30,459 nt of DNA from XN24 sp964413755 (GCA_964413755.1 CAYPTW010000022.1:1-30459); one strand, 5' to 3'. Shown: positions 22,401 through 30,236, numbered from the stretch's first letter. Translations and numbers: made by a program. The notes: generated by a model from the letters alone, not told the origin.

Positions 22401-24721
22401 GTCGCTACTGGTACCTCCTCGAGGTGCGGCACGCCCAGGGCGTGCGCACCTACTCGGCGCCGGCCTCGGCCATGCCCGAGGCGCCGCCGGAACCAGGGGC
22501 GAGCCGGCTGAACGACACTGGGCAGCGCCTCTGTTACGGAGACGCGTGGACGGATTGCGCCGAAGCCAGCACGGGCGACCAGGCGGCCAGGCCCCGGCAG
22601 GACGGCCGCTTCGGCCGCGACGCCATGGCCGAGGCAGGCCTGCTCGCTAAGATCGGAGGAGGTCAGGCCGGCTTCGACTTCACGCCGCTCGACGCCGCCG
22701 GCCAGCCGATCGCCATCGTGGACGGTGCGCCGGTGGCGACGCCGGTTTGCGTGCGCGATAACGTCAGCGGGCTGATCTGGGAAGGGAAGACCCCGGAGAA
22801 CGCGAGCCGGAACTACACACGCAGCGGCGCCTTCAACTACGCCAGCGTAGTGAATGGCAACGGCGGCCTGTGCGGCTTCACGGACTGGCGTCTCCCGGAT
22901 CGGCGCGAACTGTTCTCCATCGTGAACAACAGGAGCCGTTTCGCGGCGTTCGACGAGCAGTATTTCCCCAATACGACGCCGACCACGACGGCCGCCGCTA
23001 CGCTGTACTGGGCGAACGAGGTCTATAACGCCAACCCGACCTCCGGCTGGACCATCACATTCGCCAACGGCAATTCGACCGAGCAACTCGCCAGTTCCTT
23101 GCAGAAGGTGCGCCTGGTGCGCGGCGAGCGCTTCCCGCAGGGAGACTTCCGTGACAATGGTGACGGCACGGTGACCGATCTCACCAACGGCCTGACCTGG
23201 GACAAGTGCTCCTGGGGCCAGAGCTGGGACAGCGGTGCCAATACCTGTTCGGCCGTCGCCGACGCGATCAGCAGCAACTGGGATGGTGCACTCACAGCGG
23301 CGGTGACGGCTAACGAGGCGAACCACCGTGGCCGGCGCGACTGGCGTCTCCCGAACCGGGCCGAGCTCGAGTCTTTACTGCGGCTCAATGCCAACCTGCC
23401 GGCCATTGACGCGACCGTGTTCCCCAACACTGCGGCGGTGGGTTACTGGAGTTCGACGCCGTACGCCATTTCGCTCGACGCCTGGCGCGTCGGGTTCGAC
23501 CATGGGCGGGTGAGCAACGCCCAGATGACACTGGGGAATCGCATTCGCCTGGTGCGGGGCGGCGACGACTTCGACCTGCTGGCGCCGATAGAGAACCGGT
23601 TGAACGATACGGGTCGGACAGAGTGCTTTGACGGTGCCGGGCTCGCCGATTGCATCGAAGCCGTGGCAGGAGACACGGGCCTGTTCCCGCAACAGGACGG
23701 CCGTTTCGGCCGGGACGCACAGGCCTTGGCGGGCCAGCTGTCCAAGGCAGGCGGCGGCTGGGCCGGTTTCGATTTCACGCCGCTCGGCTCAGGCGGGGAA
23801 GTCATCGAACTCGCCGGGGGCGCTCCTGCGAGTCAGCATGCCTGCGTACAGGACAACGTCACCGGCCTGGCCTGGGAAGTGAAGACGGCGGCGAATGCCG
23901 GCAACACCTACACATGGGAACAAGCCAACACGTATGCAGAGAACCTCAACAATGGGGGTGGCCTGTGTGGTTACTCGGACTGGCGGATGCCGACGCGTCG
24001 AGAGCTGCTTTCGATCATCGACCACGGGCGCTCCCTGCCGGCTGTGGACAGGCGATTCTTCACCAACACCCCGACGAGCGGTTCCAGTCGTCACTGGACG
24101 GCAGACGCTGACTTGTCGGCGCCCCTTGGCACCCGGCACTGGACCGTCGATTTCGCATTCGGGGACTCGGTGTCGGGTGTTGAGAGCGCTACATCCCAGT
24201 TGGTCCTGCTGGTCCGTGGCGAGCCGCTTCCTGACGCGAGCTTCAGGGACAACGGCGACGGGACGGTGACGGACCTGAGCACCGGCCTGACCTGGGACAA
24301 GTGTGCATGGGGCCAGTCCCGCGATGCGGCCACCAACCAATGTGGTTCGCCTGACGAGATGGCCTTGATCAGTTGGGGCGAGGCAATCCAGGTTCCGCTC
24401 ACCGCGAACTCCCAGCTGCATCGTGGCCAGGGCGACTGGCGGCTGCCTAATCGGACTGAGTTGGAGTCGCTGTTCAATCTGGACAGGACTTTCCCGGCAA
24501 TGGAAACCGGCGGCTCACCGGAAGGTGTGTTCGGCAACGCACCGGCTGGCGGCGTCTTCTGGACCGCCACCGTCCGGACGGCCGATTTCACCGGGCCGAC
24601 CGTGTGGTTCGGCGACTTCGACTTCGGTGACAGCGCCGGCTCGACCGTATCGACGTTCCCGCCGCCGTTGCACGGCGTCCGTCTCGTCCGCGGCGGCGAT
24701 GACTTCGACGCGCTGGAGTGA
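19406..24721 (+). CDS. Large secreted protein with Calx-beta, FN3-like and four Lcl_C/DUF1566 domains (operon gene 3)
   Basis: This 1771-aa product starts directly after the previous stop (TAGATG). Its signal (MRSLRAFAFLVLAC...ASAS) could be cut by signal peptidase I near residue 21, or by peptidase II at C14 as a weak lipobox. Thrombospondin-3-like calcium loops occur near 215 (DTDGDGIPD), 281 (DTDADGWAD) and 670-713 (DSDLDGLEN, DTDGDGVLDGADPCP). A Calx-beta domain follows (about 729-837, with DAGDSATPGQDFVTVQGSV and DRELEEDESF), then an FN3-like domain (932-1032). The C-terminus (1034-1771) holds two tandem units, each with two Lcl_C/DUF1566 domains (DNGDGTVTDL, GLTWDKC, DWRLPNR, VRLVRGG). 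In Legionella Lcl this domain binds glycosaminoglycans and promotes aggregation, so adhesion to glycans or to other cells is a reasonable inference. Confidence 0.88.
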   Translation: MRSLRAFAFLVLACCGGGASASPFFDGTTGDVWVVDPETGRVVAYDFGAWVEEFAPSGTPRISLSSNEFALVNAVPGSSVAPTPGQPALSLADVGAAAIPGAFDAERPSLRIRPADGSYDGTIAVRLEVSSTVIRGGGAVLSWQVNGEAVESAALSVADLDGAILEEGYFARVTHLVRDGEYQVNAELSVNGVSRARAEARYNLVSTHPDGFRRDTDGDGIPDLVEAELGLDPFSDDWQALEADGWSRFDKWLRSRCLDEDLVPIETGDGCLDEDGLPIDTDADGWADFDERLRRTNPVDPEPLLAPEGEETAESEAFRQRVLRFKDFPAARRLYEPERVVTAGQLPTLTPEPWLDVTAASAVGGLSYSLPALLTEDELQAARLDPATVAARLQRVDAEARLAEGRLPQLRLGAGDSMIVAAEQFARAPDVEARRVFKAWLPRWPEVTPLLFREVAGTGTWETAAEWRRDFIRFLAARLAVEEVASPDAAGTALVSIMEGALGEEARVAGLQPLVLFAHPGLPVNAEFIQGVEAALDDLAETGADLDTAHAAIAADLAAGGPLQAVAAWLAPWIEAPPGGTRSDAYIAAQFQRSFDISCYLSEEERTLLQGDGAAWDAFLARCGEALDLARLQALLDEDAGRVYLARLFLLPAAAAALADDASVADALADSDLDGLENGIELSVPLDRIGLPWLADTDGDGVLDGADPCPVDPLDFCTGSPTRPGVRLDPEFSVFEPASGVGYALVGVELEREHSEPVTIFFETFIDAGDSATPGQDFVTVQGSVTIAPGQRVALVRIEIAGDRELEEDESFSVRITGIDGGVLAGAGTVRIVINDTPPEGGCAAGCFVGGEVQGLVAGSVLQLLLNDGVEELNLAAAGPFTFGTPLPDGSAFTVSIGSQPTSPPQDCLVQNGSGVINGADFPGVLVLCFPDVNLQATGGDAQVTLGWNAADFTGATFALCRAEEEPLAGFANCLSYTGGQLFENVSQPLVQSGLLNGRRYWYLLEVRHAQGVRTYSAPASAMPEAPPEPGASRLNDTGQRLCYGDAWTDCAEASTGDQAARPRQDGRFGRDAMAEAGLLAKIGGGQAGFDFTPLDAAGQPIAIVDGAPVATPVCVRDNVSGLIWEGKTPENASRNYTRSGAFNYASVVNGNGGLCGFTDWRLPDRRELFSIVNNRSRFAAFDEQYFPNTTPTTTAAATLYWANEVYNANPTSGWTITFANGNSTEQLASSLQKVRLVRGERFPQGDFRDNGDGTVTDLTNGLTWDKCSWGQSWDSGANTCSAVADAISSNWDGALTAAVTANEANHRGRRDWRLPNRAELESLLRLNANLPAIDATVFPNTAAVGYWSSTPYAISLDAWRVGFDHGRVSNAQMTLGNRIRLVRGGDDFDLLAPIENRLNDTGRTECFDGAGLADCIEAVAGDTGLFPQQDGRFGRDAQALAGQLSKAGGGWAGFDFTPLGSGGEVIELAGGAPASQHACVQDNVTGLAWEVKTAANAGNTYTWEQANTYAENLNNGGGLCGYSDWRMPTRRELLSIIDHGRSLPAVDRRFFTNTPTSGSSRHWTADADLSAPLGTRHWTVDFAFGDSVSGVESATSQLVLLVRGEPLPDASFRDNGDGTVTDLSTGLTWDKCAWGQSRDAATNQCGSPDEMALISWGEAIQVPLTANSQLHRGQGDWRLPNRTELESLFNLDRTFPAMETGGSPEGVFGNAPAGGVFWTATVRTADFTGPTVWFGDFDFGDSAGSTVSTFPPPLHGVRLVRGGDDFDALE
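22505..23596 (+). repeat. Lcl_C/DUF1566 tandem unit 1
   Basis: This 364-residue unit begins RLNDTGQRLCYG and ends before the second RLNDTG. Half A: QDGRFGRDA, GFDFTPLD, CVRDNVSGLIWE, GLCGFTDWRLPDRREL. Half B: FRDNGDGTVTDLTNGLTW, RRDWRLPNRAELESLL, VRLVRGGDDFD. Unit 2 follows directly. Confidence 0.9.
23597..24718 (+). repeat. Lcl_C/DUF1566 tandem unit 2
   Basis: This 374-residue unit begins RLNDTGRTECFDG and runs to the last sense codon. It repeats the order of unit 1: QDGRFGRDA, GFDFTPLG, CVQDNVTGLAWEVKT, GLCGYSDWRMPTRREL, then FRDNGDGTVTDLSTGLTW, GDWRLPNRTELESLF and VRLVRGGDDFD. The parallel layout shows internal duplication of a two-domain unit. Confidence 0.9.
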
Positions 24722-24729
24722 GATGAACC

Positions 24730-27700
24730 ATGGCGCCTGTTCAAGAACCTACTGATCGAATGACCGGCGCTGCGGCCAGGCGGGCTGCGAGGCCGGCCAT
24801 CCTGCTCGCCCTCACCCTCGCCCTGGCCCTCACCGCCTGCGGCGGCGGCAGCAACGGTGCAGGATCCGGCGCAGGCGCGGTGGTCACTCCGCCGCCAGAC
24901 GGCAGTACGCCTCCGCCCACGCCGCCGCCTGGGGGGACGAACCCGCCGCCCACCCAGCCGCCGCCGGACTCGACGATTCCGCCGGCCATCGTGCCCATCG
25001 GCGCGGTGCTGCCCGAGCCCCTGCCGGACAGCGACTACGACGGCATTCCCGACCACCTCGACGCCTTCCCCTTCGAGGCGCCGGTGTTCACCGCCCCGGG
25101 CAGCGCGGGCTGGATGCGCGTGGAAGGCGCCTGGACCGAGATCGAGAGCCGTGCCGTCCCTGACGCCGTGGTGGCCGGCCACCAGTTCATGCTCAGGGGT
25201 CGCGGCCTCGGCGCGGGCGGCGGTGGCGAGTGGGCCGTGTTCGACACGCGCCGGGGCAAGGTCGCAGTACGGCCCGAAATCGTCGCACCGGGCACCTGGA
25301 AAGTCGCGGCGCCGCCGCTGGCGCTGAGCGTGCACGCGGTGGTCGGCAACCGGCGCAGCGAGAGCCGGCTTCTGTCCTACGTCGAGCCCGGCGCGCCGCT
25401 GCTGTTCCCGCCCGCGGGCCGGGTGCTGGCAGGGAGTTCGCTGCGGCTCGAGGGCCTGAACCTCGAGGATGTCGACGTCGTCACGCTTGGTTCGGCGCTG
25501 CTGCCGGTGGAGGAGTCCGGTCCGGGGTTCGTGCGCGTGACGCTGCCCGCATCGAGTGACCGCAACGAGCTCAAGGCGCTGGCCGGCGGCCTGGGCTCCA
25601 ACCCAGTCAGCTTCGATTACCGCCGCCGGGTGACTGTCTCGATCGACCCGGCGCTGCCGCTGCGGCCGGACGACGTGCTGCAGCTCAATCTCCGTGAAGG
25701 GATGGTGCGTCTGCAGCCGGGCGCCGCGATCTCGCTCGAGGTGCCGGCGCACCAGCCGGGCTGGTACGCCTTCGACCTCCTGCGCGCTGGAGGCCGGCCG
25801 AGCTACGGCATCCTCGGCTTCGCGGCCTGGCCCGACGAGCAGGCGGCGCAGGTCTCGCTCGACGCCACCATCGGCGCGGAGCTGCTGAAGTTGTGGCCGA
25901 TGATGGCCAGCGGCGGGGGGGCAGACTGGCGGTCGCAGCGTCAACGGGTGAACAGCGGCCTCGCGTTGCCGGAGGCGGCGGCCTTCCGCGACGCGCTGGC
26001 CGAGCACCTGCGCTCCGGTTCGGCCTTCCCGCGCCACGAGTTGCGCGGCCGCCTGCTGGCTGCAGTCGACCGAGCCGGTCTCGAGGCCCCGGAGGTTCTC
26101 GCGGACGGTCCCAACCTCGGGCTCGGTCGCTCGCTGGACGACCTCCAGGTCGGCGTGGTCAGCCTGGCGTCGTCCGACGTGCCCGATACGCCCCGCGCAA
26201 CCTATTCCCAGTTCACCGTCCAACGCGCCAGTGACTGCGTGACGCTGGGGCTGCCGGTCGGGGTGTCGCCGTCCGACGTCTGCGTCGAGAACGACACGGC
26301 GCTCCCCTCGAGTATCGCGGTCTACGTGCCGCAGCGATTCGTGGGGAGCAGCCGATATACGCCGAGTCCGGAAGATCGCCGCCGGTCGCACATCAGCGGG
26401 CCGACTGATCCGAACAGCCTGCGTAACGACAGGTCGATACTCAATGCCGACGACCGTCAGCCATTGTGCGGGATGCGTCCGTGCTTCGTGGAGATCATCA
26501 CCCCTGGCGCTGCAGAAGGCGCAGGCGACATCGTTCTCACGTCCGCGGAGCAGCAGATCGTCAATAACCTGCGTTTGCGCTGGATCCTCGAGGCCTTCAT
26601 TGTGCCCATGGCCAAGGATCTCGCAGGCATGTCGGATGCGCCGGAGAACGCAGTATGCCTTTTCGATGCGTTCGTGCAGGACCAGGTCGGCCTGGGCGCG
26701 GCAGTGTCGAGCTTCTATGTCGGCGCGTTCCAGAACCCCGCCGGTGCGATCGAGTTATTCGACACGACCGTTGGCAAGTACCTGGTCGACACGATTACCG
26801 GGGCGGCCAATATCACGACGGCGGACAAAGTGCTTGATTGCGCGCTCGACGAACTCCCGGACCTAGAGTCTGTTCGCGACCGAATCGGGCAGAACCTCGC
26901 CAGCGCCCGCCGGCTCCTCAACAGGATCCTGCTGTTCGTGGAGGTGGTGGACACGACCATGAGCATCGGCGGCGTGCTGTTCACACCGGAAAAGATGCTC
27001 TTCAAGGTCGAGCCGCGCGCCGAGATCACCGGTTTCAGCCCTTCAGTGCTGGACCTGAACGACATCTATGCGTCGGACGGCAGCGACCGCGTGTTCAAGG
27101 TTTCCGGCGACTGGCTGGCCAACAGCACGGTGCAGCCCAACTTCGTCCCAAGGCTGTACTTCCGGGACCAACGGGGCGCCACTCGCGACTTCAGCGTGCT
27201 CCCGAGCCAGGTCGTGGAGGGCGCCGACCCGCAGCGTGAGCTCCTGTTCTCGCTGCCGCGCCTGGCCTTTTTCAATCCCGACCTGCCGTCGCCGCTCGCC
27301 TCGCTCAGCGGCCTCGAGCCGGGCCGGCTGGAGATGTGGCTAGAGTACAGCGATCCCGGCTTCAACAACTATCCTGGCGGCGTGCTGAAGGTGCCTTCCG
27401 GCCTGTCGATCCCGCTGGTCACGCCGCCGCGGATCACCGCCTTCGATCCTCCTGCGGCGCGTCCGGGGCAGCAGGTACGGGCCAGCGGCAGCGGCCTGGA
27501 GCGCTATGCCGCGCGGCCGCGCGTGGTGCTGTTGAGCAATACCGTGGTGCGCGAGCCCTGGTCCGGCGGCCCGATTCCGGCGGAGATACGGGACGGCAAG
27601 CTCTTGTTCAGCCTACCGGCCTGCACGTCGGATACCGGCTGCGTGCCGCGCGGCGACTGGCTGGTGGAGCTGAACGACGGCATGGGCGAACTCGAGCAGG

Positions 27701-28101
27701 TGGTGATCTCGGACCGCGCGTTCTCGACCGGGCCGGGCACGGTGTTCCCGGTCATCAAGCTCGGGGATTTCTCCTCCACCGACGACCGGATGTTCATGCA
27801 GTTGCAGGACATAAACGAAACCATCCTGCAGGAGCGAGTGCTGCCCGACGTGATCGGCGAGCGCTTCGTCTCGCTGGTGGTGAACGACCCGTCCAACCTC
27901 AGGTACGTCGCGGTGGAGTGCGTGGATGCAGGCGCGGACAGCACCTGCACCTACGACCTGACCGGCGAGGACGTGGCCTACCTGGTGGGCACCGGTTTCG
28001 AGGGGGGCACCAGCGGGCAGATACCAGCGGGCAGGTCCGTCGTGTTCCCGGTCTGCGTGCCCGGCTCTTTCGCGGACTGGTGCACTGGATTCACCTGGTG
28101 A
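24730..28101 (+). CDS. Large lipoprotein with Pro-rich linker and TIG-like domains (operon gene 4)
   Basis: This 1123-aa protein begins 8 nt after gene 3. The signal AARRAARPAILLALTLALAL leads to the lipobox LTAC (C37 from ATG 24730, or C27 from the alternative ATG 24760, which gives a more normal signal length). Glycines after the Cys suggest outer-membrane sorting. A Pro/Gly/Thr linker (about 50-85) extends it from the membrane. A calcium-loop motif DSDYDGIPDH follows (about 99-108). TIG/IPT-like beta-sandwich segments are suggested at about 218-300 (FPPAGRVLAGSSLRLEGLNL), 764-830 (ITGFSPSVLDLND) and 897-960 (ITAFDPPAARPGQQVRASGSGL). The central 400 residues match nothing recognised. It could anchor the secreted products of the operon at the cell surface; that is inference. 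Confidence 0.82.
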   Translation: MAPVQEPTDRMTGAAARRAARPAILLALTLALALTACGGGSNGAGSGAGAVVTPPPDGSTPPPTPPPGGTNPPPTQPPPDSTIPPAIVPIGAVLPEPLPDSDYDGIPDHLDAFPFEAPVFTAPGSAGWMRVEGAWTEIESRAVPDAVVAGHQFMLRGRGLGAGGGGEWAVFDTRRGKVAVRPEIVAPGTWKVAAPPLALSVHAVVGNRRSESRLLSYVEPGAPLLFPPAGRVLAGSSLRLEGLNLEDVDVVTLGSALLPVEESGPGFVRVTLPASSDRNELKALAGGLGSNPVSFDYRRRVTVSIDPALPLRPDDVLQLNLREGMVRLQPGAAISLEVPAHQPGWYAFDLLRAGGRPSYGILGFAAWPDEQAAQVSLDATIGAELLKLWPMMASGGGADWRSQRQRVNSGLALPEAAAFRDALAEHLRSGSAFPRHELRGRLLAAVDRAGLEAPEVLADGPNLGLGRSLDDLQVGVVSLASSDVPDTPRATYSQFTVQRASDCVTLGLPVGVSPSDVCVENDTALPSSIAVYVPQRFVGSSRYTPSPEDRRRSHISGPTDPNSLRNDRSILNADDRQPLCGMRPCFVEIITPGAAEGAGDIVLTSAEQQIVNNLRLRWILEAFIVPMAKDLAGMSDAPENAVCLFDAFVQDQVGLGAAVSSFYVGAFQNPAGAIELFDTTVGKYLVDTITGAANITTADKVLDCALDELPDLESVRDRIGQNLASARRLLNRILLFVEVVDTTMSIGGVLFTPEKMLFKVEPRAEITGFSPSVLDLNDIYASDGSDRVFKVSGDWLANSTVQPNFVPRLYFRDQRGATRDFSVLPSQVVEGADPQRELLFSLPRLAFFNPDLPSPLASLSGLEPGRLEMWLEYSDPGFNNYPGGVLKVPSGLSIPLVTPPRITAFDPPAARPGQQVRASGSGLERYAARPRVVLLSNTVVREPWSGGPIPAEIRDGKLLFSLPACTSDTGCVPRGDWLVELNDGMGELEQVVISDRAFSTGPGTVFPVIKLGDFSSTDDRMFMQLQDINETILQERVLPDVIGERFVSLVVNDPSNLRYVAVECVDAGADSTCTYDLTGEDVAYLVGTGFEGGTSGQIPAGRSVVFPVCVPGSFADWCTGFTW

Positions 28102-28123
28102 ACCCATCTTCTGACCGGGACAG

Positions 28124-28152
28124 CCTGGCAGCGCCAGTGCGGCACTGCCAGG
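28124..28152. terminator. Hairpin between convergent genes, possible terminator
   Basis: CCTGGCAGCGCC, loop AGTGC, GGCACTGCCAGG: a 12-bp stem with one mismatch, 22 nt after the operon's last stop and before the aldolase stop on the other strand. No T-run follows on either side, so it would be a non-canonical or transcript-protecting hairpin. Confidence 0.5.
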
Positions 28153-28181
28153 CCTGAGACGGGGTTAAGCTCCGTCGTCGC

Positions 28182-29075
28182 TCAGGTCTTCGAGGCCTGG
28201 TAGATGCTCTCGATCGAGGCGTCCAGCATGGCGTTGAACTCCTCGTCGCTCTGCTGCGCCGAGAGGCCCTCGGTCAGGGCGCGCGAGAAGCTCGCCACCA
28301 TGCCGTGCTGGCGCGCCAGGCGCTCGTTGGCCTCGTCGCGCGAGTAGCCGCCGGACAGCGCCACGACCTTGAGCACCCGCGGATGCTCGATGCAGTCGGC
28401 GTAGAGGTTGTCCTGCTCCGGCAGGGTCAGCTTGAGCATCACCATCTCGCCCTCGGGCAGGGCGTCGAGCTGCTTGATCAGCTCGGCCTTGAGCAGGTCT
28501 TCCGCCGCGGCCTTGTCCGGGCAGTGGATGTCGACCTCCGGCTCGATGATGGGCACCAGGCCCGCGGCCACGATCTGGCGGCCGATCTCGAACTGCTGGT
28601 CCACGATCGCCTTGATGCCGCTCGCGCTGGCCTGCTTGATGACGGAGCGCATCTTGGTGCCGAAGATGCCCTTCGCCTTGGCCCTGGCCAGAAGCTCGTC
28701 GAGCTTCGGCATGGGCTTCATCAGCTGCACGCCGTCGGCCTCGTCCGCGAGACCCTTGTCGACCTTGAGGATCGGCACCACCTTCTTCGCCTCCCACAGG
28801 AACTCGGCGGTGGGCGTGCCCTTGATCTCGCGATCCATGGTGGCCTCGAACAGGATGGCGGCGAGGATGCGCTCGCCGTTGAAGGCCGGGCTGGTGATGA
28901 TCCGGGTCCGCATCTGGTGGATCAGGTCCATCATCTCTTCGTCGTTGCTGTAGGCGGTCTCGGGGACGCCATACAGCTTGAGGGCCTTCGGCGTGCTGCC
29001 GCCGCTCTGGTCCAGCGCCGCGATGAAACCGGACTGGGTCTGGAACTTGGCTTTCTGCTGTTCGAACGTACTCAT
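28182..29075 (-). CDS. fda: Class I fructose-bisphosphate aldolase
   Basis: This 297-aa cytoplasmic enzyme catalyses reversible cleavage of fructose 1,6-bisphosphate to glyceraldehyde 3-phosphate and dihydroxyacetone phosphate in glycolysis and gluconeogenesis (EC 4.1.2.13). It is of the compact bacterial class I type. The Schiff-base lysine is K215 in VMLKLTLP. Other active-site landmarks are D22 in ALDQSGGS, K104 in PILKVDKG, E179 in IIEPEVDIH, and the phosphate loop LSGGYSRDEAN (about 240-250). Length and motifs are complete. ATG 29075 is preceded by a GAGGG ribosome-binding site about 8 nt upstream. It is convergent with the giant-protein operon and is an ordinary housekeeping gene with no evident link to it. 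Confidence 0.96.
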   Translation of the reverse strand: MSTFEQQKAKFQTQSGFIAALDQSGGSTPKALKLYGVPETAYSNDEEMMDLIHQMRTRIITSPAFNGERILAAILFEATMDREIKGTPTAEFLWEAKKVVPILKVDKGLADEADGVQLMKPMPKLDELLARAKAKGIFGTKMRSVIKQASASGIKAIVDQQFEIGRQIVAAGLVPIIEPEVDIHCPDKAAAEDLLKAELIKQLDALPEGEMVMLKLTLPEQDNLYADCIEHPRVLKVVALSGGYSRDEANERLARQHGMVASFSRALTEGLSAQQSDEEFNAMLDASIESIYQASKT

Positions 29076-29134
29076 TGCGGTGCCCTCATTGGCGACTGAC
29101 GTAAAAGGTGATTGTCGCGGATTTTGCGCCCCGA

Positions 29135-29151
29135 GGCGACCGCGGGTCGCC
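29135..29151 (-). terminator. Small GC hairpin downstream of the lipoprotein gene
   Basis: GGCGACC, loop GCG, GGTCGCC: a perfect 7-bp stem 33 nt after the stop of the 52-aa lipoprotein gene and about 60 nt before the aldolase start. It may end the upstream transcript, but no U-run follows on the minus strand. Confidence 0.3.
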
Positions 29152-29183
29152 CGGAGCCCCGGCGCACAGAGGAGCCGAGCGCC

Positions 29184-29342
29184 TCACCTCCAGCGATGCG
29201 TGCCAATGCTCATGTAGCCGTGATCGCCAATCGGCACGCCGACGCTCAGCCCGACGCCGATGTTGGCTGAGCAGCCCGTGTTGAGTGAGCCCGCCACCAG
29301 CACGGCCACGAGCATCATCCGCCTGAAAGTCTGCTTCATCAT
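29184..29342 (-). CDS. Small lipoprotein, 52 aa
   Basis: A short frame reads MMKQTFRRMMLVAVLVAGSL then NTGC, a lipoprotein signal with lipidated C24, leaving a mature peptide of 29 residues (SANIGVGLSVGVPIGDHGY... after the Cys). Ser at +2 would favour outer-membrane sorting. A strong ribosome-binding site (GGGAGAGA) directly precedes the ATG at 29342, and its first G is the last base of the VOC gene's TAG stop, so the two genes are closely coupled. The glycine/valine alternation of the mature part suggests a short beta segment. No function is known. It is below many gene-calling length cut-offs, but the signal peptide, ribosome-binding site and operon position support it. Confidence 0.72.
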   Translation of the reverse strand: MMKQTFRRMMLVAVLVAGSLNTGCSANIGVGLSVGVPIGDHGYMSIGTHRWR

Positions 29343-29349
29343 TCTCTCC

Positions 29350-30213
29350 CTACGTCGTCGTCTTGCTCAGCACCAGGATCGCGCCGCTCGGGTCGGTCAC
29401 TACGGCGGTCGTCCCGTCGCGGAACTCGGGCGACGGCGCCACTATGATCCGGCCGCCGAGCGACTCTGCCTGCCGAGCGGCTGCCGCGGGGTCCCTGACG
29501 CCGAAATGGGTCAGCCAGACCGGCTGCACATCGTCGTTGGGCCGCGCCATGATGCCGGCCCGCGGTGTGCCGTCCTGCAGCAGCAGCGTGTATTCGCCAC
29601 CGCGCCGGTTGATGGTCTGGATCTCGAAGCCTGCAATCGCCCGGTAGAAGCCGGCGGCCTCGCTGGTCTCGCTGGCCAGCATCTCATGCCAGACCACGCG
29701 CCCGGGCCCGGCCCGGGTGGTGGCGTCATCCGGGTCCCCGATCCGGCTGGTAGCGAGACCGATGACCGCGCCCTGGGGATCGATGATGGCGGCCACCCGG
29801 CCGAGGGCGACATCTCTTGGCGACGCGGCCACGCTGGCACCTGCGGTGGCGCCGCGCCGCACCGCGTCGTCGACGTCAGTGACCGAGACATAGGGCAGCC
29901 AGCGGGAGACACTCCGTCCGTCGTCACGCCGGTCGGCGGCGAGCAGGCCCGCGACGTAGACATCGCCGAGCTGCGCGACGGCGTACTCCCTGCCACCGGG
30001 TCTTTCGACGTCCCTGAACGTCCAGCCGAACAGGCCGCCGTAGAAGCGGCGCGCGGAGTCGATGTCTTCAGTAATGAGGTCGTTCCATATGACCTTGCCA
30101 GCGAGCGGCTCGTCCGTGAACGACATGCCCTCGAGCGCGGGCACCCCGGCCGTGGTGCAGCTCGCTGTCGTGGCGACCATGATGATCGTCGCTAGTGCCA
30201 GTGCGATTCGCAT
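29350..30213 (-). CDS. VOC-superfamily (glyoxalase-fold) lipoprotein
   Basis: This 287-aa protein has a lipoprotein signal (MRIALALATIIMVATTASC, lipidated C19, Thr at +2) followed by two glyoxalase/bleomycin-resistance-type VOC domains. Domain 1 spans about 37-157 (GKVIWNDLITEDIDSARRFY, LPYVSVTDVDDAV, AIIDPQGAVIGL) and domain 2 about 170-285 (GRVVWHEMLASETSEAAGFY, WLTHFGVRDPAAA, AVVTDPSGAILVL). Candidate metal-binding residues are clearest in domain 2 (H174, E175, H236 region), while domain 1 lacks the first histidine. Most VOC proteins are cytoplasmic, so an exported lipid-anchored one is unusual. The substrate is unknown. A strong GGAGGAG ribosome-binding site lies 3 nt before ATG 30213. 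The small lipoprotein gene follows in the same operon. Confidence 0.88.
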   Translation of the reverse strand: MRIALALATIIMVATTASCTTAGVPALEGMSFTDEPLAGKVIWNDLITEDIDSARRFYGGLFGWTFRDVERPGGREYAVAQLGDVYVAGLLAADRRDDGRSVSRWLPYVSVTDVDDAVRRGATAGASVAASPRDVALGRVAAIIDPQGAVIGLATSRIGDPDDATTRAGPGRVVWHEMLASETSEAAGFYRAIAGFEIQTINRRGGEYTLLLQDGTPRAGIMARPNDDVQPVWLTHFGVRDPAAAARQAESLGGRIIVAPSPEFRDGTTAVVTDPSGAILVLSKTTT

Positions 30214-30236
30214 GCGCTCCTCCGTTGGCTGGTGCG

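Noticed and set aside
22505..24718. Diversity-generating retroelement target, because Lcl_C/DUF1566-like folds occur in variable proteins
   Set aside because: No reverse transcriptase, template repeat or accessory gene is in the window, and the repeats are whole-domain duplications rather than adenine-targeted variation.
24091..26391. 766-codon minus-strand open frame across the end of gene 3 and start of gene 4
   Set aside because: It runs opposite both the Lcl_C repeats and the lipoprotein signal; low-complexity composition typical of high-GC antisense frames.
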